NCBI GenBank assembly: GCA_024225875.1
Contig: JAAEMD010000268.1
Span: 1-15,333, forward strand
DNA: 15,333 nucleotides
Source: a bacterium
GTDB taxonomy: Bacteria > Margulisbacteria > Marinamargulisbacteria > JAAEMD01
Reading direction: 5' to 3'
Shown here piece after piece: positions 1-7,932 of this stretch (the first letter of the stretch is position 1; each line of letters opens with the position of its first letter). Both the position numbers and the translations under genes were made by a program. The notes beneath the pieces were generated by a model that was not told the origin of the DNA, ran no database searches, and worked only from the letters and a program-made list of their open reading frames with translations.

Positions 1-2
1 CT

Positions 3-74
3 GGTAAAGCTTACATAAAGCCCGATAGACTTCATTTGTTTTTGGCTAATCAGATAGAAAAAAAGGCGGCTTAA
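3..74 (+). CDS. C-terminal tail of an unidentified plus-strand ORF (partial)
   Basis: An open frame enters from the left edge and encodes 23 residues ending KPDRLHLFLANQIEKKAA before a TAA stop. It stops 21 bp before the stop of the convergent 578-aa gene, the tail-to-tail spacing expected of real neighbouring genes. The codons read as ordinary protein, with no low-complexity stretch. The fragment is too short to assign a family. It may be the end of a genuine gene or a chance open frame. No terminator is visible in the short gap. Confidence 0.4.
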   Translation, partial: GKAYIKPDRLHLFLANQIEKKAA

Positions 75-95
75 GTTTTGTTTATGATGGCTAAA

Positions 96-1832
96 TTACA
101 CTCTTTTCTTGACGTGACCTATATTACTTAGCTGTTTTTCTTCTTGAACACTGAAAATATTATGAATGTTATAGTTATTGACAGGTTCGATGTAAAGACG
201 ACTAGAATCATTATATACATTTTTATCTAAGTTATTAAAATCATTATTAATCTTATTGGCTAGTGAATTGATTATACAAGTGAAATATTTTATTACTATT
301 CTTTTGTGTAATTTTCTAAAAGTCATAGCATTCTTTTCAGTCTTATTGTTGATAATATATCTGAGGAGTGTTTGGATTAAAGAGTTTTTACTCTTATCCA
401 GGTTTTCTTTTTTAAGATTATCTGTAACATACAGAGTTTCGCAATTTTTGAAGAATTTAAGTATAATTTGCTTTAAATATATCAGATCTTTACTTGATTG
501 CACTTCAATTTCTGATGCAGTCAATGATTTTTTTAATTGATATTTTTCTTCATAATCTTTCTGCATGTTTTCCCATTTTATCTCTGATGCTGGTGTATTA
601 ATCAGTAGATATTGAGCTTTATTTTTCCAATGGCTAAAAAGCTTAGTTTCATAGTTATCAACATTACTTTTAAAACTCTTGAAAATATCTGTAATATCAC
701 TGTAATTTGCTGTGGTTATGTCGTTAGCCTGTATATTAAGGTCATTTAATCTATTTTTTGCATGAGTCATATTATAGTTGAAAAATGAAAACATAATTTC
801 TCTAAAATTCATTCTACTACGAGCAAGTTTATTGACAGAATAATCTTTTAACAAACCCATTTTTAAAGTAATCGGTTTTAAATAACTATAGTATACCGGT
901 ATTAAATTATGTTTACTTTTAAGATCCTGACATTTAATAATAGTTTCAGCCAGTTCATTACATACAGCCAGTATAATATGCATCCAGTCAACTATTTTTT
1001 GTGTTGAATCTGCTTTCATTAACATTTGTTCAAAGAGATTCATTTTTTCTGTATTTCCAGCACAAATCTTAAATACAGAAGTCCATATTTGACGAGAATA
1101 GCCAAGTTTAATCCCCTGGCTTTGCTTTGATGTATCTTTCAAATAGTTTTTCAAATAGTTTGACAGTATTGAAGCCAGTTTTGTTTGTAAGCTGTCTAAA
1201 AATCTTTTATCAATGTTATATTGAATATCATCTGTACCTGTCACAATAAAATTGTCCAGTTCATTTAACAGGCGCACAGTTGTATCAATGCTGTAATAAT
1301 CAATCTTATTATCTGTGTCATATAATTGAGCACTTAAAAAATCATTGATATTTTCGATGAAGCTATTAAAATACCCTCCCACAGGATTATATGGAAGCAT
1401 CTGTATAGAATGTTTTAAAAGGGTACGTATCTTGTAAGATAATGTGCGGGTGGAGCGAAGCTGTTTATCTGTATATTGAATTTTGGCATTTCTAGATAAA
1501 CTAGTCATCATACGAAAATAGCTCGTAAGTAGTTTTATACTCAAGGGTACTGAACCAGCTATTGTTTTTTTGATTAAATGAAACATTATATCACAGATAT
1601 TATTAACCATGTCAGGGCCATCATGCTCATTAACATCAAATCCACCCAGTTTATCTGATAAAGCTATATAAAATTCCTGCCAGTCATTATTCTTAAATTC
1701 TCCACCGCTCCATTCTCTAACATAGAGATTATCAATGATATTCCAGTCTATTTTCTGGTTATGGCTTTGAAGGTAAATTGTAAAGGCGCATAATTCTAAA
1801 TAAACACTATTGATTTTTCGATGCCGGTTCAT
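96..1832 (-). CDS. Hypothetical protein, 578 aa, helical and Lys/Asn-rich
   Basis: I do not recognise this protein. It is 578 aa, rich in Lys, Asn, Ile, Leu and Ser, and looks mostly alpha-helical. There is no signal peptide, no obvious membrane segment and no nucleotide-binding or catalytic motif. The N-terminus (MNRHRKINSVYL) is basic. The ATG has no clear Shine-Dalgarno sequence, and the next Met is about 107 residues further in. The gene lies 25 bp downstream of the 199-aa gene on the same strand, so the two are probably one operon with coupled translation. The neighbouring proteins have disordered, polar N-termini, so a secreted or host-directed role for the cluster is possible, but that is inference only. 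The long intact frame supports a real gene. Confidence 0.8.
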   Translation of the reverse strand: MNRHRKINSVYLELCAFTIYLQSHNQKIDWNIIDNLYVREWSGGEFKNNDWQEFYIALSDKLGGFDVNEHDGPDMVNNICDIMFHLIKKTIAGSVPLSIKLLTSYFRMMTSLSRNAKIQYTDKQLRSTRTLSYKIRTLLKHSIQMLPYNPVGGYFNSFIENINDFLSAQLYDTDNKIDYYSIDTTVRLLNELDNFIVTGTDDIQYNIDKRFLDSLQTKLASILSNYLKNYLKDTSKQSQGIKLGYSRQIWTSVFKICAGNTEKMNLFEQMLMKADSTQKIVDWMHIILAVCNELAETIIKCQDLKSKHNLIPVYYSYLKPITLKMGLLKDYSVNKLARSRMNFREIMFSFFNYNMTHAKNRLNDLNIQANDITTANYSDITDIFKSFKSNVDNYETKLFSHWKNKAQYLLINTPASEIKWENMQKDYEEKYQLKKSLTASEIEVQSSKDLIYLKQIILKFFKNCETLYVTDNLKKENLDKSKNSLIQTLLRYIINNKTEKNAMTFRKLHKRIVIKYFTCIINSLANKINNDFNNLDKNVYNDSSRLYIEPVNNYNIHNIFSVQEEKQLSNIGHVKKRV

Positions 1833-1857
1833 GTCAGGTATCTGATCAAATAGATTA

Positions 1858-2457
1858 CTAAACTGTTTTTGTAATTAATTTTATCTGATTGGTAGTTGGT
1901 ATGAACTCTGGTACCTTATGTTGATATATGGGAATATCAGGAAGATAGCCTGCTATATCAAATGCAAAGTAGGTTTTAAATATATTTTTTATCAATTCAT
2001 GGATTTTTGAATGTAAAACTATACAGTAACGGGAGTTCTTTTCTTCAAGTACCTTTTGATGTTTAGAATAAAAACTGAGTATTTGATTTATGTTATATAG
2101 CGCTCTTTCATCACTGCTGTAAAAAACAGATCCTCTAGTGAAACCAAAATCATTTAATTCTTCTGCTAAAGTTTGCAATCCTGTTATATCAATAGCATCT
2201 TTGTCTTTTATTAACTCTAATATCGCAGGCTGGCTATCGAGTTTTAGTAACTGCTCAAGGCATTTTATAAGATCTTTATTATTTTCATTTCTGGGTTTAG
2301 ATTTTGATAAGTTTGTACTGTCGGGCACAATCAGCTGTTTGTTATACGATTGGAGTAACTGGTAAACAGTTGCATTTTTATTAGAGGGCAAGTGTTTTTG
2401 AGTGCTTTTATCTGGAATGCGGTTACTTTTATTTGAAATTATTTTATTTAAAATCAT
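1858..2457 (-). CDS. Hypothetical protein, 199 aa, with polar N-terminus
   Basis: No family is recognised. The first 65 or so residues are polar and probably disordered (many Asn, Ser, Lys and Pro). The remaining 130 look folded and mainly helical, with segments such as DLIKCLEQLLKL and SKIHELIKNIFKTYFAF. There is no signal peptide or membrane helix. The only SD-like sequence, GGAG, is 13 nt before the ATG, an unusually long spacing. An in-frame ATT lies closer to it, so the start is uncertain. It is the first gene of a likely two-gene operon with the 578-aa gene. It is divergent from the 512-aa gene, which has a similarly polar N-terminus, and the shared style suggests the three proteins may act in one process. 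Confidence 0.75.
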   Translation of the reverse strand: MILNKIISNKSNRIPDKSTQKHLPSNKNATVYQLLQSYNKQLIVPDSTNLSKSKPRNENNKDLIKCLEQLLKLDSQPAILELIKDKDAIDITGLQTLAEELNDFGFTRGSVFYSSDERALYNINQILSFYSKHQKVLEEKNSRYCIVLHSKIHELIKNIFKTYFAFDIAGYLPDIPIYQHKVPEFIPTTNQIKLITKTV

Positions 2458-2931
2458 TATAGAAATAATACTCCAGGATAATTGTAATTGTCTAGATCTA
2501 AATCAAGATGAAATGTCCGGAAAATAATTCAGCAAGCTGCAGGTTTTAGCAAATGAAGTTTCGTGCCAGAGTTTTTTAAAAAGCCGTATGTTCCGGAGAG
2601 GATTTATTGCAAAAATTTAATGCAGCTTTTCTGAAGTTTATAATAGAAATTAACTTGCGCAAATATAATTATAGCCTGTATCATAAAAAATACAGATAAA
2701 GTTTCTTTTATTATTGTGCCGATAGATCTCTATATATTAATTTATTTATAAAAAATAACATACAAGAAGTATTAATATGGATAAAGTTATAATAAAAACT
2801 GAACATTATGTTGTAACTTGCCATGTTTATAATGTATCTAAAAAAAATGTTTGAAATATATGCTAAAAGGGAAACGATAATAGATATATATAAATAAATA
2901 ATCTATAGAAACCCGGGAGTGTGTTTAAAAA
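2458..2931. other. AT-rich divergent intergenic region
   Basis: This 474-bp gap separates the 199-aa gene (minus) from the 512-aa gene (plus) and must hold promoters for both. A TATAAT lies at 2828-2833 facing the 512-aa gene, but no good -35 is seen at 17 bp. On the minus strand a TATAAT lies near 2663-2668, also without a convincing -35. No MITE copy, tRNA or strong hairpin is visible. The only small plus ORF (2777-2854, 25 codons) overlaps the promoter-like hexamer and is not supported. Confidence 0.4.
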
Positions 2932-4470
2932 ATGTTTAAACCAGTCAGCCATGGTCCAAGACAGCATAAAAACAGAAAACAAAATAAAACTATACAAAAT
3001 AATAACAATGGTAATAATAATTTATTTGATGATAGTAAGTCTCAGGATAATCCATTATTACAAAACCCAACCTCAACCCCAACCCTGCATGTAGACACTG
3101 GCAATAATAGTGTTAGTGATCATGCTAAATATTCATTAGCAGGAGATCTATTATCTACACCCAGCCAGAGTATAAAAAATACCGGTTCCGGTTATAACCA
3201 GATAAATCCAGACATGAATCCTCTTAGCAATAAAGATGATCTATTAGGCCTGAGTGGAAACAATAAAAACAAGACCGGTTATAGCCAGATAAATAAAGAC
3301 AGGAATACCGAAAACCCATTATTACCAAACCAAACCAATGATGTAGACACTGACAATAATAGCGATATTCTTGCATCAGAAAACGATCTATTATCTACAC
3401 CCAAAAACCTGAGTAGCAACAGTAAAAACAAGACCGGTTATAGCCAGATAAATAAAGACATTAATCCTCTTAGCAATAAAGATGCTGTATCAGGCCTGAG
3501 TGGAAACAATAAAAACAAGACCGATTATAGCCAGATAAATGCAAGCATAAATCTTAGCCGCATCGAGTTATGTGAACAAAAAAAACCAAAAATTAGACCT
3601 AAAGAGAAATTTATCAATCATTATACTGAATTAACTCAACAAAATAGAGATGGAAACCACCCTGTTTATAGTAACGATGCTTATTTTGTGAAGCGCGCAA
3701 AAAGTGAAAAAGAAAAGAATATGATTAAAAGCGAAAAGTATAACATTAAATATATAGTACCTGCTTCCTTAAAGAACGCCGGTCTGTTTCCAAAGATAAT
3801 AGAGTCCGATCTAGGTTTATTTGTGCAAGAAAAAGATAAAAAGGTAAACTTGAAACCTTCAGAGATTCTTGTAGAGAATAATTTGCTTAAAAAAGGCGAA
3901 AAAATTGCCTTTGATATGAAGGTAGCACCTATATTTCATGAAGGTGCTTATAAGAAGGCAACTGATGAAAGTTCCGCATTATTAAAATCTATAAAGATGA
4001 AAGCAGTCAATATTTATAATGCGTCAGATATTATTTATAAAGGAGGTTATTCTCAGGGAGGTAAATTTATGCCTCAGTTACTCGAATTTTTAGAAAATGC
4101 GTATAACAAAAAAGGGACTCCTGTTGGAAAAAAAATTAGCTTGCTTAAGCATATGGAGTCCCAGATGCGGACCCTGATATCTTCTTTAAAGAAAGAAGGG
4201 GTTGCTTTTCCTGGTATGAGCTTAGCAGGGGTATATTCGCCTGATAAGCCTGGACTTGTATTTTTTGATACCCCTTATGTTGTTAAAACAGCTAAATCGA
4301 ACGTAATTGGTGATATTTCTGTAGATGACGATTTAGTAAATAAGTTTATTGATAATTTAGAAAAGATCAAACAGGTACTTATTGATGTGCGCTTAGAATA
4401 TAAAGAGATGTCAGACTCAGGGTATAAAAATCTTGAAGAATTACGCGCAAACACATTATACAGCAAATAG
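2932..4470 (+). CDS. Hypothetical protein, 512 aa, with repetitive Asn/Ser/Lys-rich N-terminus
   Basis: I do not recognise this family. Residues 1 to about 212 are low-complexity and polar, with an imperfect tandem duplication. One unit (about residues 39-125) and a second (about 126-207) share NPLL, VDTxNNS, DLLSTP, GYxQIN, NPLSNKD and GLSGNNKNKT in the same order. The unit GYSQIN or its variants occurs four times (GYNQIN, GYSQIN twice, DYSQIN). Residues 217-512 form a non-repetitive, probably globular region (from KPKIRPKEKF to NTLYSK) without a signal peptide or membrane helix. GGGAG sits 12 nt before the ATG, which is far, but an in-frame stop just upstream excludes an earlier start. A disordered N-terminus followed by a folded C-terminus is common in secreted effectors; that role is inference. 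It ends at a strong terminator shared with icd. Confidence 0.8.
   Translation: MFKPVSHGPRQHKNRKQNKTIQNNNNGNNNLFDDSKSQDNPLLQNPTSTPTLHVDTGNNSVSDHAKYSLAGDLLSTPSQSIKNTGSGYNQINPDMNPLSNKDDLLGLSGNNKNKTGYSQINKDRNTENPLLPNQTNDVDTDNNSDILASENDLLSTPKNLSSNSKNKTGYSQINKDINPLSNKDAVSGLSGNNKNKTDYSQINASINLSRIELCEQKKPKIRPKEKFINHYTELTQQNRDGNHPVYSNDAYFVKRAKSEKEKNMIKSEKYNIKYIVPASLKNAGLFPKIIESDLGLFVQEKDKKVNLKPSEILVENNLLKKGEKIAFDMKVAPIFHEGAYKKATDESSALLKSIKMKAVNIYNASDIIYKGGYSQGGKFMPQLLEFLENAYNKKGTPVGKKISLLKHMESQMRTLISSLKKEGVAFPGMSLAGVYSPDKPGLVFFDTPYVVKTAKSNVIGDISVDDDLVNKFIDNLEKIKQVLIDVRLEYKEMSDSGYKNLEELRANTLYSK
3046..3550 (+). repeat. Intragenic tandem duplication, about 246 bp per unit
   Basis: Two imperfect tandem units lie inside the 512-aa gene. 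Matching landmarks are GATCTATTATCTACACCC at about 3144 and 3385, AATCCTCTTAGCAATAAAG at about 3217 and 3463, and GGCCTGAGTGGAAACAATAA at 3247 and 3493. The offsets are 241-246 bp, and about 261 bp at the left edge, so small in-frame indels have accumulated. A shorter motif around ACCGGTTATAGCCAGATAAA recurs within each unit, giving four copies. Confidence 0.85.
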
Positions 4471-4627
4471 AGCTGGAAATTACTCTGTTTATGGCAACTA
4501 ACAATATCAGTGCCTTCATCAGCTATTTCTAATCTAATATTACAGCTTCCAGATGAATACTTTTGTACTGTGCGAGTGTAAAATAGTATGGATAAAAGTG
4601 GTGCTTATTATATATCAATAAATTTGA

Positions 4628-4664
4628 TAAAGACCTCGAAATAGAAAATATTTCGAGGTCTTTA
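4628..4664. terminator. Bidirectional intrinsic terminator, 15-16 bp stem
   Basis: The left arm AAAGACCTCGAAATA (4629-4643) pairs perfectly with TATTTCGAGGTCTTT (4649-4663) around a GAAAA loop. A further T-A pair lies at the outer edge (4628/4664). Both strands therefore end the stem in TCTTT. It sits between the convergent 512-aa gene and icd and ends 10 bp from the icd stop codon, so it most likely serves both. Confidence 0.88.
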
Positions 4665-4673
4665 AAAAAATAT

Positions 4674-6929
4674 TTATGCAGTCTTTAACTGAAGCGATGG
4701 GCACAGGAATTCAAGTGCAGCATTTAAAGTCGCACTGGAACGCATAGCATTTGCGGCCATGTCATAATTTGGCTGATAATATCCACCAACATCAACCTGT
4801 TTTCCCTGCAAAGATTTTAGCTCATTAAGAATTGTAGCTTCTTTATTAGTTAACTCCTGTGCCAGTACTGTAAACTTAGCTTTAAGCTCCTGATCTTTAT
4901 CTTGAGCTGCTAATTCCTGTGCCCAGTACATAGCAAGATAGAAATGGCTGCCCTTATTATCCAGCTCTCCACATTTTCTTGATGGGGACTTGTCGTTATC
5001 AAGAAACTTTCCAGTTGCTGTATCAAGGGTATCAGCAAGAATTTGTGCTTTTTGATTATTATTAGACTGGCTTAAATGTTCTAATGAAGCAGCTAAAGCC
5101 AGGAACTCACCAAGAGAATCCCATCTTAAGTGACCTTCTTCATTGAACTGTTGTACATGCTTTGGAGCAGATCCGCCAGCACCTGTTTCAAACAGTCCAC
5201 CACCATTCATTAGAGGAACAATAGAAAGCATTTTTGCGCTGGTCCCTACTTCAAGAATAGGAAATAAGTCTGTTAAGTAGTCTCTTAGTACATTTCCGGT
5301 AACTGATATAGTATTCTTACCGTCCTTTATCTGCTGACAAGAGAAAAGCGTAGCATCTGCTGGAGCCATAATCTCAATATCAAGACCATCTGTATCATGC
5401 TTTGGTAAATATTTATTTAATTTTTTGATAAGCTCTGCATCATGTGCTCTATTCTTATTCAACCAGAATACTGCTGGCCAGCCAGTAGCTTTGGCCCTGT
5501 TAACAGCAAGTTTTACCCAGTCCTGGACAGGAAGATCTTTTACCTGACACATTCTCCAGATATCGCCTTCCTCTACATTATGCTCTAACAGGGTATTACC
5601 ATTAGCATCAATAACTTTTATTGTACCATTTCCAGGCGCTGTAAAAGTTTTATCATGTGAACCATATTCTTCTGCCTTTTGAGCCATTAGTCCTACATTT
5701 GGAACAGTACCCATTGTAGTTGGGTCAAAAGCGCCATTTTCTTTACAAAAGTTTATAGTTGCTTCATATACTGGAGCATAGCTGCTGTCAGGAATAACAG
5801 CTTTAGCATCCTGCAGCTGGCCCTGAGCATTCCACATTTGACCTGATGTGCGGATCATAGCAGGCATAGAAGCATCGATAATAACGTCACTGGGAACGTG
5901 CAGATTAGTTATTCCCTTATCAGAATTTACCATTGCCAGGTCAGGACCGTTTTGATAGCAGCTCTGAATATCCTTTTCAATTTCAGCCTGTTTATCTGCT
6001 GGTAAATTTTTGATTTTTGACAATAAATCATTAAGACCATTGTTAGGATTAACTCCAATACCTTCTAAAGTTTTAGCGTGCTTTTCAAACACATCCTTAT
6101 AGAAAACTCTTACACAGTATCCAAAAATAATAGGGTCTGAAATCTTCATCATAGTTGCTTTCATATGTAGAGAAAACAGAACTCCATTTTTCTTTGCGTC
6201 AGCTATTTGCTCGGCAAGAAAATTTTCTAGAGCTTTTTTGCTCATAAATGTAGCATCAATAATTTCTTCAGCCTGTATTGCTATGTTTTCTTTTAAAGCT
6301 TTTTTATTTCCGTTCTGGTCAATGAATTCAATTTTTGCTGTAGTAGCTTTTTTAACTGTGGTGGATTGTTCATTAGAGCAGAAATCATTTTTTCCCATAC
6401 ATGCTACGTGAGATTTGGAGTCTGAAGTCCATTTTCCCATTGAATGAGGATTCTTTTTAGCGTAGTTTTTTACAGCGTTAGGTGCTCTGCGGTCTGAGTT
6501 GCCTTCCCTTAAAACAGGGTTGACTGCACTGCCTGAAATCTTAGCGTATCTTGCTTTAATTGCTTTATCAGCTTCAGTTTGAGGATCTTCAGGGTAATCA
6601 GGGATATCATAATTATGCTCCTGAAGTTCTTTTATTGCAGCTTTCAGCTGTGGAATAGATGCGCTGATATTTGGAAGTTTAATAATATTTGCTTCTTTAG
6701 TTTTAGCTAACTCACCTAATTCTGCAAGTGCATCATTTTGTTTCTGGCTGTCTGTAAGGTTATCTGGGAAATTTGCAATTATTCTGCCGGCTAAAGAAAT
6801 ATCCTTGATTTCAAGTTCTATACCTGATCCCTTTGTATATGCTTGTATAATAGGAAGTAGTGAGTATGTTGCTAAGGCTGGTGCCTCATCTACCTTTGTA
6901 TACATTATTTTTGCTGTTTTTTCTGACAT
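4674..6929 (-). CDS. icd: Isocitrate dehydrogenase, NADP-dependent, monomeric type
   Basis: It oxidatively decarboxylates isocitrate to 2-oxoglutarate with NADP+ in the cytoplasm, supplying the TCA cycle, glutamate synthesis and NADPH. The 751-aa length fits the monomeric family (usually about 740 aa) and not the roughly 400-aa dimeric enzymes. Family hallmarks are the N-terminus (KIMYTKVDEAPALATYSLLP) and the substrate-binding stretch at residues 133-162, which includes NSDRRAPNAVKNYAKKNPH. Also present are GWPAVFWLNKNRAHD and HDTDGLDIEI in the coenzyme-binding half, and NGGGLFETGAGGSAPKH. The ATG is preceded by a good SD, GAGGGAGA. A TTGACG-containing promoter candidate lies upstream near 7046. 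It is divergent from groES and shares its terminator with the convergent 512-aa gene. It appears intact. Confidence 0.96.
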   Translation of the reverse strand: MSEKTAKIMYTKVDEAPALATYSLLPIIQAYTKGSGIELEIKDISLAGRIIANFPDNLTDSQKQNDALAELGELAKTKEANIIKLPNISASIPQLKAAIKELQEHNYDIPDYPEDPQTEADKAIKARYAKISGSAVNPVLREGNSDRRAPNAVKNYAKKNPHSMGKWTSDSKSHVACMGKNDFCSNEQSTTVKKATTAKIEFIDQNGNKKALKENIAIQAEEIIDATFMSKKALENFLAEQIADAKKNGVLFSLHMKATMMKISDPIIFGYCVRVFYKDVFEKHAKTLEGIGVNPNNGLNDLLSKIKNLPADKQAEIEKDIQSCYQNGPDLAMVNSDKGITNLHVPSDVIIDASMPAMIRTSGQMWNAQGQLQDAKAVIPDSSYAPVYEATINFCKENGAFDPTTMGTVPNVGLMAQKAEEYGSHDKTFTAPGNGTIKVIDANGNTLLEHNVEEGDIWRMCQVKDLPVQDWVKLAVNRAKATGWPAVFWLNKNRAHDAELIKKLNKYLPKHDTDGLDIEIMAPADATLFSCQQIKDGKNTISVTGNVLRDYLTDLFPILEVGTSAKMLSIVPLMNGGGLFETGAGGSAPKHVQQFNEEGHLRWDSLGEFLALAASLEHLSQSNNNQKAQILADTLDTATGKFLDNDKSPSRKCGELDNKGSHFYLAMYWAQELAAQDKDQELKAKFTVLAQELTNKEATILNELKSLQGKQVDVGGYYQPNYDMAANAMRSSATLNAALEFLCPSLQLKTA

Positions 6930-7108
6930 ATTTCTCCCTCTTTGATATTTTTTTGTATATTTAATGATGGTCAGACTAAAAGCCAGACCTGCAGCTATAT
7001 ATAGCTAAGGCCAGAAATTGTAATATATATATGGTTATAACGTCAATAAAAACTTGATATATCACAGAGTGAGCGTATCTGAATTGAGGTAAAACTCAAC
7101 CCATAATT

Positions 7109-7182
7109 CCTTCTCTCTAAGGGGTCGATAGTCTGTAAGTTTTTGCTATGACGAAAGAAACAGAGAGAAGGCATGGTTTTTT
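7109..7182 (+). ncRNA. Nested hairpin with T-tract; candidate structured RNA or orphan terminator
   Basis: CCTTCTCTCT (7109-7118) pairs perfectly with AGAGAGAAGG (7162-7171). Inside the loop, TCGATAG can pair with CTATgaCGA around a two-base bulge. A T6 tract follows at 7177-7182. A small hairpin TTGAG-GTAAAA-CTCAA lies just upstream (7084-7099). Read on the plus strand this resembles a short structured RNA ending in a terminator, about 140 nt before groES. It matches no riboswitch or ncRNA class that I recognise. A remnant insertion-sequence end is an alternative. Confidence 0.35.
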
Positions 7183-7257
7183 ATGAAAAAAGGATGTCAT
7201 GTTTGATGATAAGATGCGTTTGTCCTGGATATATTAAGGCCTTACATAAAAATTAAG

Positions 7258-7284
7258 TTAACTTTTACTGTTAATTTGTATAAT
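7258..7284 (+). promoter_or_regulatory. Probable groES promoter
   Basis: A consensus TATAAT lies at 7279-7284, about 35 nt before the start codon. The best -35 is TTAACT (7258-7263) with a short 15-bp spacer, overlapping a perfect 10-bp palindrome AAGTTAACTT (7255-7264). The -10 is convincing; the -35 is weak, so an activator or alternative sigma factor is possible. Confidence 0.5.
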
Positions 7285-7318
7285 ATATTTTATATTCTAC
7301 TTTAGAAGGAGAGCATAT

Positions 7319-7615
7319 ATGAGTAAGATAAGTTATAAGCCGACAGGTGCCAGAATTATTGTTGAGAGGCAGCCAGCTGATGTAGAGACACAGTCAGGTA
7401 TATTCATACCTGATTCTGCTCAGGAAAAACCATATAGAGGAATTGTTTCTGCTGTTGGACCAGGAAGAGTGACTTCTGATGGAAAAACAATACCTGTGAA
7501 TGTAAAAGAAGGGGATACTGTTATATATGGGCAGTATAGTGGAACGAATATCCAGATAGATGATAGTGAATACCTTATTCTCAAAGAATCTGAAATCCTG
7601 GCCGTAAAGATTTAA
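7319..7615 (+). CDS. groES: Co-chaperonin GroES (Hsp10)
   Basis: This is the heptameric lid of the GroEL folding chamber, acting in the cytoplasm. At 98 aa it has the normal family length. Visible hallmarks are the N-terminal strand YKPTGARIIVERQ, the mobile loop region around residues 20-35 (VETQSGIFIPDSAQEKP), GIVSAVGPG, and the C-terminal GDTVIYGQYSGTNIQIDDSEYLILKESEILA (given here in parts: GDTVIYGQYSGT, then DDSEYLILKESEILA). The ATG follows a strong SD, AGAAGGAGAG. No groEL follows: the next gene is a zinc-ribbon protein 317 bp away, so groES is a single-gene unit here. GroES and GroEL genes are also apart in some spirochaetes. Confidence 0.97.
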   Translation: MSKISYKPTGARIIVERQPADVETQSGIFIPDSAQEKPYRGIVSAVGPGRVTSDGKTIPVNVKEGDTVIYGQYSGTNIQIDDSEYLILKESEILAVKI

Positions 7616-7932
7616 TATATGAAAATGGGGGGGGGCTTTTGCGATTTTCTGTGTTTACTGTTCCAAAGTAAACTGTCCGATACTGAAGTTTTCAAATGAC
7701 TTCGTTTATGTGCGTTTGTGAAACTGCACTCAGTAATTTAAACGGACATTGTAATTTGTGCCAGCTATATTAAAAAATTAACAGCCTTTTTAAATAAGTG
7801 AAATTAATATTGATATTCATAATTCATAAGGTTTATTATTATTAGTATTGAAACAAAGGGATTGCCTTTTATTTGCAGGCAGGGTAGACTCATTCCGTAA
7901 AACAACATCAATAATTATATAAGGAAGCGATA
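7616..7932. other. Intergenic region after groES with G9 tract and MITE copy 1
   Basis: The region holds a run of nine G (7627-7635), a MITE copy (7655-7767) and the leader of the zinc-ribbon gene. GAAAAT before the G run can pair with ATTTTC after it (7621-7626 with about 7644-7649), giving a weak hairpin. A promoter candidate for the next gene is TTGCCT, 17 bp, TAGACT (about 7863-7891). No gene is supported; a minus-strand open frame here is a shadow. Confidence 0.5.
7655..7767 (+). repeat. MITE-like element, copy 1 (113 bp)
   Basis: This is a full-length copy of the family. The left end is somewhat degenerate (TTACTGTTCCAAAG), while the right end is typical (CAGCTA followed by TA). Inner CGGACA (7742-7747) and its inverted partner TGTCCG (7674-7679) mark the terminal repeats. 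It lies between groES and the zinc-ribbon gene, about 40 bp after the groES stop. Confidence 0.85.

Larger units (their letters stand above)
6930..7318. other. Divergent regulatory region between icd and groES
   Basis: This 389-bp gap carries the control regions of icd (minus) and groES (plus). It contains a 14-bp palindrome AGCTATATATAGCT just upstream of icd (about 6993-7006) and a TGATATATCA palindrome near 7057. It also holds the nested hairpin at 7109-7171, and a TATAAT at 7279-7284 in front of groES. No coding sequence is supported. No CIRCE element (TTAGCACTC-N9-GAGTGCTAA) is present, so control of groES by HrcA is not indicated. Confidence 0.5.

Noticed and set aside
2777..2854. Small plus-strand ORF of 25 codons upstream of the 512-aa gene
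   Set aside because: No proper SD, no recognisable sequence, and it overlaps a TATAAT element; chance in AT-rich DNA is likely.
7047..7062. FNR or CRP site at TTGATATATCAC upstream of icd
   Set aside because: The half-sites are too close together for the FNR spacing of TTGAT-N4-ATCAA.
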